Assembly (NCBI GenBank): GCA_963978895.1 | Contig: OZ022241.1 | Location: 4,893,467-4,957,466, forward strand | Source: Erpobdella octoculata | Taxonomy: Eukaryota; Annelida; Clitellata; Hirudinida; Erpobdellidae | Direction: 5' to 3' | Length of the DNA stretch: 64,000 nt | Part shown: positions 1-13,100 of the stretch, piece after piece | Numbering within the stretch: position 1 is the stretch's first letter | Layout: every line of letters starts with the position of its first letter | Position numbers and translations under genes: made by a program | The notes under the pieces: generated by a model | What the model saw: only the letters and a program-made list of their open reading frames with translations | Database searches by the model: none | What the model was told of the DNA's origin: nothing

Positions 1-3000
1 AAAACATCTTGAGAACTCTGTTTCTGAAATTCGTCAAAATTGCGCTTTGTATTGTTTCCTGAAACGACAATCTCCTTCGTCTCGTCATCTCCAGCTTCCA
101 GGACGTCGACCGCGAGTTGAACGACCGAAACTTCATCTTCGAATCTTACGATCTTTCCGATAGGGACGCGAGGATGAGCGTGGTGATGAAGATGCTGGTT
201 GCGATTGCGGCCGTCTCGGACGTGTGGAATGTTCTTTTCGCCGCTCGAAGAATCGCTGTAAGAAACTTCTGCCGGGGATGGTAATGTGCTGCCAGCTACA
301 AATTCACGGCTACTACCACTGCTACCACCACTACAGACAGCAGCGGTCGATTCCTCGGCTGCGAAAAACATTGAATAGAACTCCTTCTTGTGGCACCTGT
401 GCACTCCACAGCACTCCCCAAGAAAGGAAATCCAAGAGATCAGTTTCTCTTTGCTGAGAATAAATATAATAAATAAATAAATAAATACATAACTAACACC
501 TAGTTGAAATTATTAATAAAAAAAAAACTACAATAACTAGAGTTCAGTTTACAACTAAACCACAACAGTATTTAAATATAATAAGACAACAAATAAACAA
601 AAAATAATCAAACTTTGATTGCTGTATGTAGAGTGAATTAAAATCTCACTTTTGAGCTTGCAATTTCATCTGGTCGGATTCGAGAACGTCGACAAAGAAA
701 TTGTACATGTTGCCCAGCAAGGAGCCGACCTCATTTGGAGCACTCGGAACCCACGAAACGACCCTGGTGCAAAGAAGAAGCATCCAAAAATATACAACGA
801 GTGACGCATACATTTTTTATATTTTTTTTTATACAATGCTTATAAAATATAAACAAAAAGTGTTTCTTGTTGTATTTTGAAAGTTTATAAATATATAATT
901 ATACATGTTTAATCATCAAGTAACAAAATTTAAATTCTCCTCGACTAGGATTTAAACATTTCTAAAAAAGCAGGTTAGCTTTTAAAATTTTATTGATTGC
1001 TCTTCTTTATTCAAGTTTTACATGTAATGTAATGTAATATAGGCCTCAAATGCTCGTTGATTTAATGAAATAATATTTTTTAGCTTTTTTTTTAAAAACA
1101 CCACAATTTTCCAAGCAGCAACTAGCAGTGTTACGACATCTCAACAATGCACATTTTATTTTGCTTCACTTTGCTATTATTAATATTATATTAATTGCTT
1201 TTCGACAGTAGTATTGAACAACAGGTACCTAAAACATGCCACGAAAAACGTGCCTTATCTATGCCACTTACTTTTTGAAAATGGCATAAGTAATCGAACA
1301 GGGTACAATGTAGGGTGCGGCAATCCATGTGAGGTACTTGTACTTGAGTAGACGTGCTCGTAGGCCCTTGTTAGCCTGGTCGCAGGCATCGCTGAGAGCT
1401 GCAGAAGTTGACAATTTGTAGATATTAAAATAGTTAATATTCAAATTTATGTAATAAAAAAAAATTCAATGCTTAATACCGACTGTATAGATCAATTTGA
1501 TATTCACTGATATTTATATTATCAGAAATTAAAAAATAATATTTATCTGAACAAATAATAAACATTTTATATAAATGAACAGAGACGCTAGATATATGAA
1601 TTAACAATGAACACGTATAGGTAAGAACTACATTATCTCTCCAAATTTATATGGATGGATGAGACATTGAATGCGAAACATACTACGAACATACCGATGG
1701 AAAAGTTTGGAGGGTAAACACATTATTTTCTTTCCAATAATATCTGGGTGGATATATATAAGCATGATAGATATATAGGCAAGGCATATTATTACACATC
1801 ACGTTCTTCTCAATACTGAATGGATTTATTATGGATGGGTCACTAAAAAAAGGGTAAATATATATATATATATATATATGTGTGGATGTATCATTACATA
1901 TTTTCTCTCCGATAATATATAGACCAATACACAAGGAAGTTGAATAAATATATGGGTGGCATCACATCACCTGTTATCCCCTACAAAGTGTCTTAATATA
2001 ACAGGGAAAAGATGTTGGGATATTTATATGGCTTTTTGCATAATTTTTAAGTTTAAATATTTAGTTGTCGACAAATAAAGTTGCTTAAAACTGTTTTATG
2101 ACAATAAATACAACTTGAATTAATTATAAACTGATGAAATATTAAGTTATGTCAGCACAAATTTGTTCAGTGCCAAGCTATTCCAGGCCCGAATTGGCCG
2201 CCGAAAACCAACTCAGACAAACATAACATAAACTATTCACACAAAATTAAATATATATATATATATATATATTAAATAACCTATTATATTATATTAAATA
2301 AACTATTATACATTAATTGTTATTTAATACAAAAGTAAACTAGATCAACACAACCATCATAGGCATAAACAAACCAAATCTTTTCCTCTTACCATTGAGA
2401 ATAGCAGATGGCGGCTTGTCGTAAAGTGACGACTGAGATACTTTCTCGCACTCCTTGCATGAATCCATTTCCATTTGCATCACCTCTTCATCATCTTCAT
2501 CATCATCATCCTCACCACTTCCGCTACAAGGAGCGACGTTCTGACTTTCTCTGGCATGCCTGACCGAATTCAGTATCTCGGCACTGGTCGAATAGACGGA
2601 TCGCTCGTCCATGCGCTGAGTATCGAAAGGATGGGAAGAGCTGACTGCTGAGTGAATGCTGACATGCTGACTGCAGCTGATCAGACCTGCACATGCATGC
2701 CATGCATATTCAAAATATTAAGTTATAAAGAAAGACGCATTTGATACATCTTTACACAAATTAATGTAGAACTGCATAAGTTAAAAAACAGTTATCTGAA
2801 ACCGCAAGTTGAGATATTTTTATATTGTTGAAGTATAAAAATAAAATATTTTAAACATTTTTAGAGTAGATAGAATAAAATCACAAATAATCTTAATACA
2901 TAAAAACCAGCCAAACACCACTACTAAGTGAAACAAGCAAACAAGCAAGCAAGCAAACAAACCATTCTTCCTGAGAAACCTTAAAGCATCTTCGAAACCA

Positions 3001-6000
3001 GCCTGGCACATCTGGCTGAGTATCTCCGGGCTGGGAGGGAGGAAAGCCACGGAGGCCCTGTAGGCGTTGTTGCAATTGAGCTGAGCGCTGGTACCGGAGA
3101 TGTTGACGTGGTGGAAGCTGAAGGAACGGTCGTCGGGGCAGATGTCACTCTCCCCGGCAAAGGGCGAAACCTTGACTGTCCACTTGTCAAGTGCTGGGAG
3201 GTTGTTACTGAATGCCCCATCCATGTATGGCTGTAAAAAAGAGAGGGTCACTCAAGTAGTTGCAGCTGCCATATTGAATTACTTATGAAGTAATAATAGA
3301 AATAATAATAATAATAGAAAAATTAACAGGTTTGTGCAGCTGAAATGAGATTGTTAGAAAAAGAAAAGTTAAAACTTTCATACTGAAATTAAGCGCATCA
3401 ATCATCTTTCGAAAAAATGTTCTCCTGTTTATTTAAAGTTGCCTGTCGAGACTTTGAAGAAAAGCGAAAACAACTGATGTTTTAAATTAAAGTTAAATCG
3501 GCGCCATTCAGAGACTGAGATCATCATCTACAAAAGATCTTCTGTCACCAAGCCTCTCGGTGCATGACGCTTGGTGACAGAGGTTTCAGCGTCATCGGGC
3601 CCAAAATTTGGACCAGCCTTCAGCGTCTACGATAAAAGCAGCAGTTTCTGAAACGGAGTTCCGCAGTCTGCCCAAGACTTTTCTCTTCTCAAAATCTTTT
3701 CAACATTTCCTTTTATAGTTCAGTGGCTCTGAAGTTTCGTCCGAAACATAGAGCCACTTTAAAATAAACTTTTCGTAAACTTTTTTCATACAGGAACTTT
3801 TAGGGCACATAAAGAAATTTAAAAGCATTTATTTCATATTTTATAAACTGTATAAACATTAAATTAAATAACATTTAAATTAACTGACAAGACTAAATAA
3901 CAGCAGCCTCCTCGTGTTGGCTGACATTTTAATGGAACTAGTCATGCCTGTGCGGAGAGCCAACATGGAAAAAAGTTCTGAACAAATACAACCCATCAAC
4001 GTTGTTGGTGTCGCTATGTGTAGAGCAAGCAGAAATGAGAAATGAATGTGTTTTAAAAGATGCATAACATGGCCCAGCCCTTTGTAAATTAACAAATACA
4101 TATTTCAACTTGTCTATCTAGTTGAAATCTTCCAACCAAAAGCTTGAAACGACCAAAGTAGCTCTCAAAGACATGCGCAAATCTTGGTTTTCAGATCGAG
4201 GATGTTGACACACGAAACTATTTTTAGTTACACCGTCTCCCTTTTTTGTCTTGATTTAAAGAAAACGCATATAATAAATGCACTTTGGATGCTTACTTGT
4301 ATGTTTTCGATATTAAATTTATTAAAACTGACTTGTGACAAACATCAGTGGAAACTTATCTAAGAATTTACTGTTTAATAATAACTAGCTAGAACACCCA
4401 GCATTGACAGGGTTTTTTGGACTTAAAATGCAAACGTGAGGGGGGGGCGTTGGCACATTTTTTTCGGCAAAGGGACACCAACCAACACCTAGAACGTGCT
4501 CCACAAGTGTACCAAACTTCAATTAAATCGGTTAAAGTGTTTTTATTTGATGCCCGATAAACACAGACATTCATTTTTATATTTAAGATAGCTGATTGAA
4601 ATTTATTGACGTGACTCAACTAATTTCAGGATTATGATTTTTAATAAATTAGTAATTTTAATTTGTTAATCAAGTTTATAGCATTAATAGAAAATGAAAC
4701 ATAGGTTATTTGTATGTTCAGCTAACAAAAAGAATTTAAAAGAATAGTAGACAGTCACAGCCTGGGCACCTAATTAGCTAACCTTTTATCTCAGTTATCC
4801 AATGTTACTTAAAAAAGAATAAATATGTCAAGCTCTAAACTGTTATTAAAACTTGCATCTTTCTCTAAAAAATGTAGCATCTTTCTCTAAAAACGTTTTC
4901 TTTGTTAAAAATTAACATAATATAATAATATAATATAACCTTCTTCTCCTTAGGGATAATATTATAACAATTATACCTACAGTTTTTTTTTATTAGACAA
5001 CTCTTTATGAACATTTATTTGAGTAGGTTATCTTTAAAAAAAATAAGAATTTCAAAATAGAAAAATTTTGAAAAACTTCAGAATAGGTGATGATGTCAAC
5101 AATAAAAAAGCGATACATAACACTAATAATAATAATTATAATAACCTTTCCTTGGAACAGTGGTGGAGATACACCTGAGTAGAAAGGAACATAAGAAGAA
5201 CAGATGAGAGCCTGGCAAGATAAAAACATTTATTAATTTACTATTTATTAACTAAATGGATTCATTAACTAAATTGAAGAAGGACATAAAAACAAAAAAA
5301 GGATCGAATTATGATCTGTCACAAGAAATATTTTGGTTATCACTACATATCACTACATAATACAGCTATTTCAAGCTTAAAACACAATGTGTGGAGGACT
5401 ATAAACTATTATAATAAAACTGAGAGAGAAATAAAAAACATGAACTGATACAAATACGGTCAACAAGTCTCCCGATGGAAGTACTTGACTGACCGTAGAA
5501 AAGAGAGCAATCTGCGAATGTAAAAAAACACGCTGACACCCACGTGTTGTCTCGTGTTTACTTGCTCGCTCGTTTCTGCGAATTTACTCATTCCCGTGCG
5601 GACTTTAGCACTGCCCAACATACTTCATTCAACTATTTCGAAATCAAGGCGCTCCAGAGAGGATGCGTAATAAGGTTAAGCATATTTTTGGAGAAAAAAA
5701 ATTCATCAAGACATTTAATAGTTACGTATTACATGTATAGTTATGTATAGTTATGCTAGTAAACAACAGATGAGGCGAGCACAACTTGAAAATAAGCTAT
5801 AGAATATAAGATTTTAAAACATGTCATATAATAGAAACAAACAATCAGAAGGTGTATTCTTTCAGTGGTTCATTATTAGTCCAGAATTATTCGCACCTGA
5901 GTAGAGGAGGCAGGCAGCAGTAAAGAAAACTAAAACAAGTGAACTGTTAAAAAACTTTGTTTTTCACAAATTTTTTATAATTAGCAATTTGTCAGCTTCT

Positions 6001-7701
6001 AATTTCTTGCAATTTTTGATTTTTTTTTTACATTTAATGAAATAGCAATGCTGGACCAAAATAAGTTAGTTATGTCTAGAACAGGATTCATGATAATATA
6101 ACAGACATGACATCAGTGATGATGGGGCAAACCCCCAAAACAGCAGACCAAAATCATTCTAGTTGGGCGACTGAAAATCATAAATAAATCTGTGTTCTTT
6201 TCGGTCATAACTTGATTAATATCATAAATGTTATAACAGATCACAACGTGAAGATATTCAAATTAATAATTATAATGATAACGAGTAACCTAATTTAGAT
6301 GAAATGATTCTAAATATAAAAATCTCTTCTCTTCTCGTTGTTGTTCGAATGCAAAACAACACGTCATCCACTCAACATACATTTTTGTCTTTTTTAAGAC
6401 CAAAAGAGGACCTTAAAAAGTATAAATTATAATACGGGTCCTTGTTTTTCGAGCCTCGCTGAAAAGTGAAACAAACAACACCGCCGTGACGATCTAATCA
6501 ACAACTCAAGTACTTACACACGCTGCTTTCGAATAAAAATTTAATGGCCGAAAGAAAACGAAACTAACTCTAATAATAATAATAAATAAAAACCTAGATA
6601 TTTATCGTTGAGCAGAAATGTCATCAGTTTAAAAGGTTTGTTTGCTAGCAATTCTAGATGAATGTTGTTTTTAAAGGCGAACTGAAAGAAAAAGTAGGAA
6701 CACCACTTGAAGAGCTGAGTATGAGCATGCATGCATGCATGGACTGAGGAGTTTAACAAGTTAATACAAGTGTTGTGAAAAAAGAAGACACAAACTATGC
6801 AAATAAGTTAAGGTTCATTTAAGTTCAAATGGTATTATTTCACTAAATTCCACCAGCACTATCATCACTACTAGAACTGACTGGCCCTCAAATGCACTTT
6901 GGCTACTAAATTAATAACTAACTGTGAGAATGTAAGCTTCAAATGCTATTTTACAGAAGCTTTTGTGAAGAAGGATTAAGAGATCTACAATGAGTTAGAC
7001 GTCTACGTCTACGTTGCTGTTGCGCTGTTGCGTTGCGTGACAGACACACACATGGCAGACAGCTATAAATAATAATACCTCCACCATCTTCCAAACATCA
7101 TTTTATAAATTTCAATTACATCTCTCTGACTATTCTGCACAAAAACCCCACCAGTCAGAAAACCCCACCAATCAAAAACCCCACTAGTCAAAAACCCCAC
7201 CATTCGTAAACCCCACCAGTCACATGTTCCAACAGAATAGAACTTAAACAGTATAAATATCATAATATTATGCAAGTACATGATTGTTCAAGTGTGATTG
7301 ACATATGTTGCACTATCAACTGATTATTAATAATAATAATAATAATAATACTTAATAGAAATAACAAATAATGTTAAAAATCACACTGTCACATTTTCTA
7401 CTAAAATAAAATGACTAATGACTAAAATCAGTTGGAGTTAGGAGTCAAAAAACTAAAAACTACCACACAAGGCCAAAACAACCATCAAACTTAAAAATGG
7501 ATCCTGGAGGTTGACACTCAGAACAAGTCTCTGATGTAGGACATTAAATTACTAAACGATGTAGGACACTAAATTACCAAACGTTTTTAATGTGGGACAA
7601 ATTCCTTAGCTTACTTAAAAAAAACCCGATAAAGCCAAAGTACACTCCCAAAATCTTGAGACAAAATCTAAAAATGAGATAAGAAAAGAGAGAAAGAGAG
7701 A

Positions 7702-7799
<98 letters not shown>

Positions 7800-9005
7800 A
7801 GCATAAAAAATAGTGACCAGCTGGAAAACAAGAACACCATCTTAAAAATGTATAAATGTCATCAAGGTCATTGTAAGAAGCTAAGCTGCTGTTGTTGTTT
7901 ACATCAACAGTTCAAAGGTCACAACAGATTCACAAACAATTATAAATAACTATGAGAAAGATTTGGTGAAAAATAGAGACGCAGAGCTTACCAGGTGAAA
8001 ACCAAAGATTATGAACATCTGACTATAAATAAGTAGTAGAATTTTATCGAATATTCAACATTTAATTTAAAATCAATTAAACAAATTGTTTAAAAAATCA
8101 TTCCTTTAAAAAATCCTTGAATAACAAAAAGACTCACATCTATCAAATCATCTTTAGAGTTAAACTGCGAAACGAGTACGTTCTGGAAATCGGGAAACCT
8201 GGTCAGCGACACGTGGAGTCTTCCACTGGCAAGCTTGTGTGCACCAGGAGGCAGAAATTGGTCGAGGGTCCTTCTCAGATCTCTCACCAGATGGAAGTTG
8301 GGACTCAAAGGACCTAGGAAATGCTTCCGGCATTCTAGGGCTAGGTTGAGGGTGAAGGTTGTGCAATCACCTGAGAAGAAAATTCAAATTGATTAAAGAT
8401 GAAAAAAATACAGTGATGAAGAAAGTACTTAAAAAATGGACTCAAATTTAAATGCAAAATTGAAGGTACTTAAAAGTACAAGTAAATGTACTTTTAGTAC
8501 TGTAGAGGTACTTTTAGGTAACATCAGGCCTGAGAACTTTTTGGTTATACTCAAGTACATTTTCCAAGTACTTTTGTCATCACTGCAAGAACATAATGAT
8601 GTTAAATTTGGAAATCAAACATTGGTCTTTTAAAGAATATGATACACTGTTCTGGTTACCCTTATTTAATATCAAATGATTCAAGTTTACTGTAATATAA
8701 TAAAACTAATTTTCTTTGCTTTATTTTATTACCAATTCTTTAAAAAACAGTGAAACAAGATAGAATAACCACAAGTTAGAAATCAATTAGTAGTTCCAAC
8801 CTAGAGAGCAGTCTGCTATCAGAGCACAAGCGACCAACGCACCAGCACTGGCGCCAGCAATTTTTTCCTGGTACACTTGCGGTGCGTATTTCTTGAAGCA
8901 GCTGGCAACGCCGACGTGATAAATTCCGAGAAATCCACAACCAGCGAACGAAAGGTTTATCTTTCCCTCGGGATAGATTGAGTCGAAACACTTTTTAGAG
9001 TTCAT
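1..9005 (-). CDS. PNPLA2-like: Patatin-like phospholipase, ATGL/PNPLA2-type triglyceride lipase (8 exons, 3' end beyond window)
   Basis: Seen: exons on the minus strand at 8801-9005, 8138-8370, 5146-5211, 2963-3230, 2393-2686, 1272-1398, 650-763 and 1-453 (open to the edge), all with GT/AG borders and matching phases, about 586 codons. The start ATG (9003-9005) is followed at residues 21-27 by the glycine-rich oxyanion loop AGCGFLG, at 51-55 by the nucleophile elbow GASAG (Ser53) and at 170-174 by YMDGA (Asp172), the Ser-Asp dyad of the patatin fold. Stretches such as [19 protein letters not shown] and [12 protein letters not shown] match the ATGL/adiponutrin group. Known: this family hydrolyses triacylglycerol at lipid droplets. 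Exon 5 holds an acidic run ([11 protein letters not shown]); exon 8 is a Ser/His-rich tail of about 151 codons without a stop. Which PNPLA2-5 paralogue it corresponds to is unresolved. Confidence 0.9.
3535..3775 (+). pseudogene. Decayed non-LTR retrotransposon 3' end (LINE reverse-transcriptase C-terminus)
   Basis: Plus-strand translation gives [18 protein letters not shown] and then, after a frameshift and a stop, [19 protein letters not shown]. This matches the usual C-terminus of CR1/L2/Jockey-type ORF2 proteins (GDRsFs..gpklWnsLP...R...s...Fk..LKt.LF). It is followed by a 3' hairpin, GTGGCTCT ... AGAGCCAC. It is a 5'-truncated dead copy inside intron 3 of the lipase gene. Confidence 0.6.
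4385..4588 (-). mobile_element. Miniature Helitron-like element (204 bp), related to the 2.07-kb family
   Basis: Read on the minus strand, the element starts A|TC and continues TTAAATATAAAAATGAATG, close to the start of the 2.07-kb elements at 33274 and 51344. It also shares the motif GATTTAATTGAA. It ends in a diverged hairpin (CCCTGTCAATGCTGGG) and then TAGCTAG followed by T. Both ends are present in a very short copy, which supports the termini assigned to the larger elements. Confidence 0.55.
5212..8137. other. Intron 2 of the PNPLA2-like gene (2.9 kb)
   Basis: It contains a minisatellite of about 17 bp at 7140-7215 (unit near ACCCCACCAGTCAGAAA, five imperfect copies) and a long GA tract at 7681-7799. 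The remainder is AT-rich sequence with no recognisable exon. Confidence 0.5.
7681..7799. repeat. (GA)n microsatellite
   Basis: About 120 bp of nearly pure GA with a few interruptions (CAGAGA, GGGAGA), inside intron 2 of the lipase gene. The Leu/Ser ORF across it is a shadow of the repeat. Confidence 0.9.
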
Positions 9006-12000
9006 ATCAAATTACCAAAAAATAAATTTATTTGCTATTTATTTTTTAAATAACGGTCATGTGACATCCGTCTGTTGTAAATTGTCAGCATATGACGAAA
9101 TCGAAACTTGTACTTATTTGGAAACCGGTGATAAACTTTTCTTGCCCGTGTAAACAATTATGAGCTGATGAGCTGATCAAGATGAGCTTATAAAGAGCTT
9201 AGTTCAAATAAAAAAAAAAACATTTTTTTTTATTTATTTAAAAAAACATTTTTTTTTATTTATTTAAAAAATTATTTATTTTTTATGTTTGTTAAAAAAT
9301 AGTTAAAATATTTTTCTGTAACTTTAACAAAATTAAAGTGCTGTCTGTCGACGAAACACACGGCTTACTTTCGGAACGCCAGCAAGCGGCAAATAATATA
9401 ATCAAGAACTGAAGGATTTTTTCAAATTAGACACTTGTTTACTCTCGGTTGTGAAATTGCAACTTATATATACTTATGTCCCATATCTGGAGAGAAAGAG
9501 AGAATGAAGAAGGTGCGCAGATAACTTAAATTATTTGACGGCGTCGTGCTACTTAGCAGTCATGCGCATGCGCGGACGACAAAACATCGGATATTTTTGC
9601 AAATATTTTATTCAAAACAAAAAATAATAAATGTCAATCATTTACAGCCAGACTCTGACCTCAATTCAGACCAGGAAGAAAAAGCCGCAGAGCCACAGGG
9701 GCTCCTGGAGCTCGGACCCACAAACACTTGCGGGTTTTCCAACGGAAATTTAAAAATTAAAAATGTTATAATGGCAGCCTATGAGTGTTTGAAAATTTTT
9801 GGTAAAAGCACTTACGACTACGTCTTCCCCGGTCATTAGGTTTTTTGTTTGTTTGTTTTTTGGAAAGAGAAAGTGTGAAAGTATTTAAAAAATTGTGGAT
9901 CCCCTCTTACATGTATGAGCTCCCCAGTAAAGTTTTGAGCCCCATCTTGTCAGCGCTGAGCCCCCAGGAAAATTTGGCTGGCTACGTGGTTTGGTAGAAA
10001 CTGTAGCAAGTGTAGAGTTTTTATCACCGTCAGAGGCGTCATTTCAACAAATCCAGGAAAGACAAAACATTTAGAAAACTTTGGGAAGGGGGAAAATCCC
10101 TAACACTACAAATATTTCTTCTACTGAATATATAATTTTTTTTCTGAAAATAGCTGATGACCAATGGCGGGAGGGGATAATCAAAGGTACTTTTTCTAAA
10201 ATTTAAATAATTTAAAAAATTAAAAACGCTCAAATACGTAGGGCACAATCGTTGCGATCGTATGGGTGAAAAAGAAGAAACGCCGCACACTTTTATGTTA
10301 AAATTTTTTTCTTTAATTTTCAAAGCATTATATTAAAGCGTGTTTTTAATATTTTAAAGTATTATTCATTTTCTACTTTTTAGTTTTTTACTGCCATCTA
10401 GCGATTATAAAGAAAACCTTAGCCAACGAATTTTACGTATATGACGTATAGGTATTAATTTTAAGTGTAATTAAAAATTGTTCTATTGATATTGTTAAGG
10501 TAAACAGAATACGACAACATTACAAATTTCAGATCGAAAACATCCTGAGGAGAAGTGGGTCAAAATGGGATAACAAACTTTGTCGCGGACATCAACGGAC
10601 ATGTGAAGTCAAAGAAGAGCGTGTAAAATAGCTGATGACCGGGGAAGGGGTTGTCCAAAGCACTTTTTCCAAAAAATTTTTTTTTAACTTATGCACTTCT
10701 GCTTTTTGGCAACTTTTTATTTTTTTTACAAAATCCTTGGTATTGCAATAACCTCTGCAACTGCCCTCGGTTTTGTTTTAAAAGACAAAAGTCAAAATCA
10801 AAGTTTTTCGGGGTTAAATAATAACAACAATTTTTATCGACTTCTTGATCCTCAATAGCTTGAGACTTGAGATAACATCAAGTCTGCACCTAGTATGCAA
10901 TTATGCACTCAAAACGTTATGTTGCGACCCACGTGCTGTTAATTACGTCACATGCTAGTCACTCATGAGTCCATGACGCACTTTAGTAGCTTTGGGTTTT
11001 CCGACATTTTTTGCTTAAATGTACTTATTTATTTATTCTTTTATGTTCAGCTTTTTGAGAATGGAAATTCATTAGTATTACGTCATTGTGTGCTATATAT
11101 ATAACATCATGACCGATGACGTTTTTGTCTGTCATTGAAGAAAGGTGCAATATTTAAAAAAATAAATTCCGTTCATGTTTAATGAGGCTTTATCTCAATG
11201 ATTTCTTAGCCACATTATTTAAAATGTGTTGTCTTTAAAAAAAAAATAGCAAAGACAAATGAAAATATGTACAGCACACTGTCCTACACATATTACATAG
11301 CATGATTACCGACAGACAAGTTGGACTTCTAGAGACAAAGCATTCCATTCCGTATCGTGTAGTACAACATCATATAACTCTTCCACAACTATTCTGGTTC
11401 TATTCTAATTATACAATTATAACTTTGAAAAATGTTAACGAAATTATAAATTATAATAATGAAAGTAGAGATACGCCGTAGATCCTTACGAGATTCTGTA
11501 AAAACAGGCTAAAATTTAAGCAAGATAGGTCGAAAAGTTGAAGCAAAAGTTCTTAAAAATTAACTTAGAAGTCTTGTGAGAATATTCTTGAATCTTCCCC
11601 AGTCATCAGCTGTTTTAGGAATAAAGTTAATTTTAAAGGACAATCGGGCAATGATTATTTCAGCCCCCCTTTGGTCATCTCTCGTACGCTTATAGGTATG
11701 ACCCGGACCGTATGATAGTATATTTGGGAGGGAGAACGGGACTAGTTGATTAATTGAGAGATATATGTTGTTACAGACGCTTTTACTGTCGTTTCTATAA
11801 ATTAAGTAGCGACGAAAAATTGGTATTTTAATCAACTTTCAATGATCGACCTTCTAATGAAATATAGTTCATGTTATTTTCAAATTTACGAACTGTGAAA
11901 TAGGTTTCGTATCAACATTGTCTGGTATCTCTCCTATATATTAGTTTCACAGTCTCTGGACCATTCTTTCACAATGTTTCTGGGCATTATTTAGTTGTAA

Positions 12001-12181
12001 TTTAATACTACTTCAAAAGTTCTAAGCAGATTGGTAAAGTTTCCTAGCGTCAAGATTACTTATCGAACTTCTAGTTAGTTGAATTACCTCATGGTTTCCT
12101 CTCTTTTTTCTTAATTTTCTTCTCTTCTCCTTCTGCCAATTGTCTGCTCGCTTCAAGCTGAACTTAAAGAATTACATTTAT
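9006..12181. other. Region upstream of the lipase gene, no gene recognised
   Basis: It should contain the lipase promoter and 5' UTR, but no core element can be assigned. It contains three copies of a dispersed repeat with core AGCTGATGACCGG (about 9775-9840 minus, 10153-10200 and 10629-10670 plus) and a minus-strand relative near 11590-11620. A stretch at 9655-9735 is less AT-rich and open in one frame but matches nothing I recognise. Confidence 0.5.
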
Positions 12182-12391
12182 CAGTGGTGCAACGTGAGTT
12201 TGTGCCGCCCGGGCCCCAGGGCGTAAGCTCCCCTTATGCCAGGAGCGTCATTTCAGCATTTCCTTGGGGTCAAACTTCTAAAACTCACTTTTTTGTTATA
12301 TACAACAATTTTTTTCTATAAAATTTTCCGCCTCATAAAAGATGCCCTCTGGGGCGGAGCGCCCCTCTTCGCCCCCTACGCTACGCAACTG
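12182..12391. mobile_element. Short non-autonomous hAT-type element (210 bp)
   Basis: It begins CAGTGGTGCAACG and ends with a partly complementary TACGCTACGCAACTG. It is flanked by 8-bp direct repeats ACATTTAT (12174-12181) and ACATTGAT (12392-12399), 7 of 8 identical. An 8-bp duplication and CAGTG termini are typical of hAT elements. No coding capacity. Confidence 0.5.
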
Positions 12392-13100
12392 ACATTGATA
12401 TAATTGCTTCATCATTATATTAGCAAGTTTAAAGAGACGGCCTGTATAAATAGTATGATGATTTCATTTTAAGGTTTTTTGCACCAGATGCCACCGATAT
12501 AATTTAAGTCTCCGAGACCGGATGTGTATGTTGGCTGAAATAGCAATTCACACAAAAAACAACGCGCCAGTAATTATAGCATATAATGAAAAGATTTTTA
12601 AGTCGAGAAGAAAAAGCTTTACCTCTAAATGCCGACTGATTTCTCAATATTATATGATAAATTACTAATTGTATTGCCTATATGCTACTCTTTGCTTTTT
12701 AATTTGTTCACGTGCCACTAAGACTCGGACATATGCTGCGGCGTTTATTTAGCCAGAACTGTCATAACAATAAGTAATAATTAATAATTAATAATTATAA
12801 CAGCTGTACACTGCATCTGCAAAATTTAACACTACACTGGCATCCGGCAGCACTGGCGCATTTTAATTGCAGTCTCATCGTCGCCATGAAGAAACACCTC
12901 TTCGATCTCTTCTTCTCAGGCTTTAATTCTTCCCGACGAGCTTGTGATTGATCGCGGTCCGACTAGAATCATATTAACGGAACCATTTTGCATTTTAACT
13001 TCCCGCTGTGTACAAGAACCCACCCCCGATAGTAGAGACCTGGACTTGTATTAAGGAGGATATGACAGGGCTCTAGATCCTTGAACCTGAGGTAGACATG

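Larger units (their letters stand above)
3231..5145. other. Intron 3 of the PNPLA2-like gene
   Basis: This 1.9-kb intron is the main dumping ground for repeats in the gene. It holds a decayed LINE 3' end (about 3535-3775) and a 204-bp Helitron-like miniature element (4385-4588). No other coding sequence is visible. Confidence 0.6.

Noticed and set aside
224..457. Plus-strand 77-codon ORF at the window start
   Set aside because: Antisense shadow of exon 8 of the lipase gene, which is open on the minus strand in phase with exon 7.
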